This document shows, in pieces, positions 62,801 through 64,000 of a stretch of DNA of 64,000 bases. Position 1 is the stretch's first letter. Each line of letters starts with the position of its first letter. The stretch is from Chitinophaga sp. SYP-B3965 (lineage in GTDB: Bacteria > Bacteroidota > Bacteroidia > Chitinophagales > Chitinophagaceae). Both the position numbers and the translations under genes were made by a program. Under the pieces are notes generated by a model. The model saw nothing but the letters and a program-made list of their open reading frames with translations, did not search any database and had not been told where the DNA came from. The stretch is taken from NCBI RefSeq assembly GCF_009647655.1, contig NZ_WJFD01000001.1, forward strand, positions 1,178,001 through 1,242,000, read 5' to 3'.

Positions 62801-64000
62801 TGTAACTACTGGCGCAGTAGTATCCTGAACATGGATCACCTGGGTGATAGTGGTATCATTACCACATTCGTCTACAGCTGTCCATGTGCGGGTGAGGGTG
62901 TAAGTATTAGCACAAGTGCCGTTGGTACGAACCTCGTTCATGGTCACCGTAACGTTCGGTGTCGTAGAACAGTTGTCCGTAGCGGCGATTGTTGCCTGCG
63001 TTGGAACGCTGCTGCAATCTACAGTGGTATCTGCCGGAGCAATTACAGCGAATACTGGCGCAGTAGTATCCTGAACAGTGATCACCTGGGTGAGGGTGGT
63101 GTCATTACCACATTCATCCCTGGCTGTCCATGTGCGGGTCAGGGTGTAAGTATTTGGACAAGCGCCGTTTGTACGCACCTCGTTCATGGTCACCGCGATA
63201 TTCGGTGTGGTAGAACAATTATCCGTAGCAGTAATTGTCGGTTGTGTTGGAACGGCATCACAATTTACGGTAGTGTCTGCCGGAGCTACTGCATCAAATA
63301 TTGGTGCTGTTGTGTCTCTAACATTGATCACTTGTGTGATAGTGGTGTCGTTTCCGCACTCGTCTACGGCTGTCCATGTGCGGGTGAGGGTGTAAGTATT
63401 GGCACATGCACCGTTGGTACGAACCTCGTTCATTGTTACCGTGATGTTGCCTGTTGCAGAGCAATTGTCTGTAGCGGTGATCGTCGGTTGTGTTGGAACG
63501 GCATCGCAGTTCACGATGGTGTCTGCAGGAGCAATCGTAGTGAATGCAGGAGCAGTTGTATCTCTTACATTGATCACCTGGGTGATAGTGGTATCATTAC
63601 CGCACTCGTCTGTAGCAGTCCAGGTGCGTGTCAGGATGTAAGTGTTAGGGCAGGTTCCGTTGGTGCGTACTTCATTCCTTGTTACCGTGATGTTTCCTAC
63701 TACAGAGCAATTGTCTGTAGCGTTGATCGTCGGTTGCGTTGGAACGGCATCGCAGTTCACGGTGGTGTCTGCCGGAGCCACTGCATCAAATATTGGTGCT
63801 GTTGTGTCTCTAACATTGATCACCTGGGTGATAGTGGTATCATTACCGCACTCGTCTCTAGCAGTCCAGGTGCGTGTCAGGGTGTAAGTGTTGGCACAAG
63901 CTCCATTTGTACGAACCTCGTTCATTGTTACCGAGATGTTGCCTGTTGCAGAGCAATTGTCTGTAGCGGCGATCGTCGGTTGTGTTGGAACGCTGTTGCA
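53831..64000 (-). CDS. Giant T9SS-exported repeat protein (HYR/Ig-like repeats, type-B sorting domain), N-terminus outside window
   Basis: The frame is open from the window edge to a stop at 53831, about 3389 residues, and continues beyond 64000; the internal ATG at 63925 is not the start. N- to C-terminal: about 35 repeats of about 81 residues (down to about 55440), each with DTTAPIFDAVAPADTTVNCD, ATDNCSATGNITVTMNEVRT, NTYTLTRTWTATDECGNDTT; then several PKD-like domains (NLGNDTSICGSNGMVLDAGP, TTICRGQNVKLDA; about 54110-55440); then the gliding-motility-associated C-terminal domain (FPNVFSPNGDGNNDVFRPV, RIFNRWGEMVF, WDGTYKGRNVD) used as the T9SS type-B signal. Four cysteines per repeat suggest two disulfides each. 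A long, stiff surface adhesin or gliding/biofilm protein is the likely role. No signal peptide can be seen because the start is missing. Confidence 0.92.
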   Translation of the reverse strand, partial: CNSVPTQPTIAATDNCSATGNISVTMNEVRTNGACANTYTLTRTWTARDECGNDTTITQVINVRDTTAPIFDAVAPADTTVNCDAVPTQPTINATDNCSVVGNITVTRNEVRTNGTCPNTYILTRTWTATDECGNDTTITQVINVRDTTAPAFTTIAPADTIVNCDAVPTQPTITATDNCSATGNITVTMNEVRTNGACANTYTLTRTWTAVDECGNDTTITQVINVRDTTAPIFDAVAPADTTVNCDAVPTQPTITATDNCSTTPNIAVTMNEVRTNGACPNTYTLTRTWTARDECGNDTTLTQVITVQDTTAPVFAVIAPADTTVDCSSVPTQATIAATDNCSTTPNVTVTMNEVRTNGTCANTYTLTRTWTAVDECGNDTTITQVIHVQDTTAPVVTTIIPAARTVDCDAVPVQEDITATDNCSTVPNISITKSEVRTNGACANSYTLTRTWLVRDECGNDTTITQVINVQDTTAPVVTTIIPAAITVDCDAVPVQEDITATDNCSTVPNITVIKNETRTNGACTNSYTLTRTWLVRDECGNDTTITQVINVQDTVAPRFDLVAPADTTVDCNSVPTQPTISATDNCSATGNISVTMNEVRTNGACANTYTLTRTWTATDECGNDTTITQVINVRDTTAPIFDAVAPADTTVNCDAVPTQPTINATDNCSATGNITVTMNEVRTNGACANSYILTRTWTATDECGNDTTITQVINVRDTTAPIFAAVAPADTTVNCDAVPTQPTINATDNCSATGNITVTMNEVRTNGTCANTYILTRTWTATDECGNDTTITQVIHVQDTTAPAFTAIAPADTTVDCNSVPTQATIAATDNCSVVGNITVTMNEVRTNGTCANTYILTRTWTAVDECGNDTTITQVINVRDTTAPIFAAVVPADTTVNCDAVPTQPTIAVTDNCSATGNITVTMNEVRTNGTCANTYTLTRTWTAVDECGNDTTITQVINVRDTTAPAFTAIAPADTTVNCDAVPTQPTIAATDNCSATGNITVTMNEVRTNGACANTYTLTRTWTAVDECGNDTTITQVIHVQDTTAPAFTTIAPADTTVNCDAVPTQPTIAATDNCSATGNISVTMNEVRTNGTCPNTYILTRTWTAVDECGNDTTITQVINVRDTTAPAFTTIAPADTTVNCDAVPAQPTINVTDNCSVVGNITVTMNEVRTNGTCANTYTLTRTWTAIDECGNDTTITQVINVRDTTAPIFDAVAPADTTVNCDAVPTQPTINATDNCSATGNITVTMNEVRTNGACANTYILTRTWTAIDECGNDTTITQVINVRDTTAPIFDAVAPADTTVNCDAVPTQPVINATDNCSATGNITVTRNEVRTDGSCANSYILTRTWTAVDECGNDTTITQVIHVQDTSAPVILVVPADTTVNCDAVPAMIDLVATDNCNGPVTVTKSETRQNGTCDNSYILTRTWTATDACGNDSTYRQIVTVQDTTHPTILIIPADTTVNCDAVPAQPDLVGTDNCSATVTVTKAETRTNGTCDNNYILTRTWTATDACGNDTTYTQVVTVQDTTKPIFPTVPADTTVNCDVVPAQVTLAATDNCSGTVTVTMAETRINGSCINNYQLIRTWTATDACGNDSIYRQVVTVQDTTKPMIPNAPADTTVNCDAVPAQVALTGTDNCGGIVTITTGETRINGSCANSYQLIRTWMAVDVCGNDTTYTQVVTVRDTTNPVFDIVAPADTTVSCSEVPVFADLTATDNCAGAVTVTKAETRTNGNCANNYQLIRTWTATDACGNDTIYRQMITVVDTTKPVFTLPVPADTTVSCHAIPTQADLSVTDNCSPSANITVLKNEIRQPIPGACVNNYFLIRTWTALDECRNSVTVTQTITVVDTTRPTFTSPVPADVTVECNAIPTAPVMTATDNCSTATGVTVNYTENRVNIPGACVNNYQLVRTWTAMDECGNSSIVSQTITVQDTTAPVFTTSAPANATVECDMVPAQPALTATDNCSAAANVTVTMAETRINGSCTNNYQLIRTWTATDECGNDTTITQTLTVMDRTKPVFTSAIPADTTVNCDRIPVPPVLTANDKCSATVTITFNEQNITIPGACVNNYRLLRTWTATDECGNYTTVMQVVTVVDTTRPVFTMPVPANITVDCNVIPTQPDLTATDNCSAANNVTVTKTEQRINGNCANNYQLIRIWTATDECGNRATATQTITVQDTTKPVFNMPTPADATVECNNIPAQPVLTATDNCSTGTITVVRSERMEQIPGAMCASNYRLIRTWTATDECGNSTTVQQTLTVVDNTAPGFTIAIPADMTVDCNNIPAQPSLTATDNCTPTNRITVVRDQRREDIPGACVNNYRLIRTWTATDECGNRATATQVITVQDTTRPTFTVSIPADATVECSAIPAQPNLSVTDNCTPSNLVTVVKNERREAIPGACVNNYLLIRTWTATDECGNSRTVQQTLTVTDRTAPAFTMSTPADATVECNAIPVQPNLTAMDNCSPASAVTVTRAERRENIPGACANNYRLIRTWTAMDECGNSRTVQQVITVQDTTKPVFTTTPPADITVECNAIPAQPDLTATDNCSAMNTITIVKNEVRETIPGACANNYRLIRTWTATDECGNSRIVRQVVTVQDKTAPVFNMVPPTNMTVNCHEVPAAPVLTATDNCSMINNVTVVYSFVKTQLSSTCVYNYRLDRMWTATDECGNKAIVRQVITVIDTTRPVFNAPTPRDTTVSCESIPNPQIVTASDNCSRPGGVIITHKQTRQDIPGACKNYRLINTWTAKDECGNTSVITQVVTVVDTTSPVIAAPPADITIMCGAPVPTNMIELNATDNCDGTFPKKVKYTIDPYVKDLCNGYTIIRRWSVSDACGNAAQDVTQRIIVRPCPKPELEADVVVNCSSNPFITLRTRGNVNKPVYVLVGVTPANAVQVPLISTNNRFNLNGATTASFIVRDGVTGCASDTMTYNITYMQMPVVNLGNDTSICGSNGMVLDAGPANFGYTIKWSTGETTQRIRVVNPGTYKVTVSNGMCVTTDSIKVGVIPMPLVNLPDTTICRGQNVKLDANVTGASYLWSTGATTPAINVSTQERFWVRVMKNGCITIDTINVTVNPPPDISLSRDTTICPGQTVMLTVTTNAGRIQWGNGELGNSIMVNRAGNYSVSVYRDNCVVKEFVKVSERPDMKFDLGPDRIMCPGGSILIDARNPDAASYRWNDGDLNPVKSITQGGKYIIGVLDRHCDRYKTDSINVIIAGAPTVNLGNDTTICRGIRYQLKSNAKNATSYRWSTGATTSSIEITQPGTYSVTAYNDCGSNTDVITIDMKECDSRPDFPNVFSPNGDGNNDVFRPVIRGPMYDYELRIFNRWGEMVFISKDMHLGWDGTYKGRNVDVSTFVWWLSYKKVRNGPAFVIKGDVTVIR
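55440..64000 (-). repeat. Tandem array of about 35 coding repeats of about 243 bases
   Basis: Thirty-four complete repeats and one cut by the window edge were counted by their DTTAP-type starts. Those nearest the window edge (N-terminal) are nearly identical in protein sequence; those from about 58850 down to 55440 diverge strongly (DTTKPVFTLPVP, DRTAPAFTMSTP, DTTRPVFNAPTP and so on). DNA differs at synonymous positions between near-identical repeats. Confidence 0.93.

Noticed and set aside
55440-64000. CRISPR array or direct-repeat element
   Set aside because: The repeats are 243 bases, coding, with no spacers; they are protein repeats.

Overview
The window looks like chromosome of a Bacteroidota bacterium, most likely a Chitinophaga-like member of the Chitinophagaceae. 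The evidence is two SusC/SusD pairs, an ECF sigma/FecR pair, TlpA proteins with DUF4369 domains, a DUF5686 outer-membrane protein, LytS/LytT regulators, a giant protein with a type IX secretion (T9SS) type-B sorting domain, and repeated promoter boxes of the form TAnnTTTG. The genus is inference. No rRNA, tRNA, CRISPR array, transposase or prophage gene was seen.

Layout. 1-9.4 kb: scattered cell-envelope and housekeeping genes (DUF5686 protein, a quinone-reductase-like NmrA protein divergent from an HxlR repressor, a double-trypsin/PDZ protein, TlpA, an esterase, TrhO). 9.4-15.2 kb: LytT/LytS two-component genes, then UbiA overlapping the context of an unusual fused isoprenoid-synthase-like protein, then an AT-rich SMI1/KNR4 gene. 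15.5-31.5 kb: an unknown conserved Bacteroidota protein, then a nearly gapless run on the + strand: ECF sigma, FecR, SusC, SusD, DUF1735 plus F5/8C lipoprotein, TlpA, ABC ATPase, GldF-GldG-like permease fusion, and two tandem MutS-type ATPases. It ends at a terminator followed by a seven-unit tandem repeat.

31.9-40.6 kb: ABC-F protein, DUF3347 lipoprotein, SMUG2-like DNA glycosylase, DUF6929-like protein, thrS-infC (without rpmI-rplT behind it), a HEAT-repeat protein and a DUF4397 lipoprotein. 40.6-45.4 kb: a second SusC/SusD pair. 45.8-50.1 kb: a metal-efflux-like locus (CDF transporter, OmpR-type regulator, histidine kinase) with an adaptor protein that has lost its middle and with no RND pump. 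50.1-53.3 kb: serine hydrolase, serA, DUF4260 protein. 53.3-53.7 kb: a gene-free stretch with a promoter-like box, hairpins and two terminators (candidate small RNAs). 53.8-64 kb: one giant T9SS-exported protein on the - strand, made of about 35 repeats of about 81 residues, with its N-terminus beyond the window.

Best candidates for undescribed biology: (a) the sigma/FecR/SusCD/TlpA/ABC/MutS-pair operon, which joins outer-membrane uptake to a GldFG-type exporter and two MutS-type ATPases without mismatch-recognition domains; (b) UbiA plus a single polypeptide holding class I isoprenoid-synthase motifs (DDxxD and a phytoene-synthase-like second motif), a signal-like hydrophobic segment, and a DxDDT motif like that of class II terpene cyclases. 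Both rest on reading motifs and context; no database search was possible.
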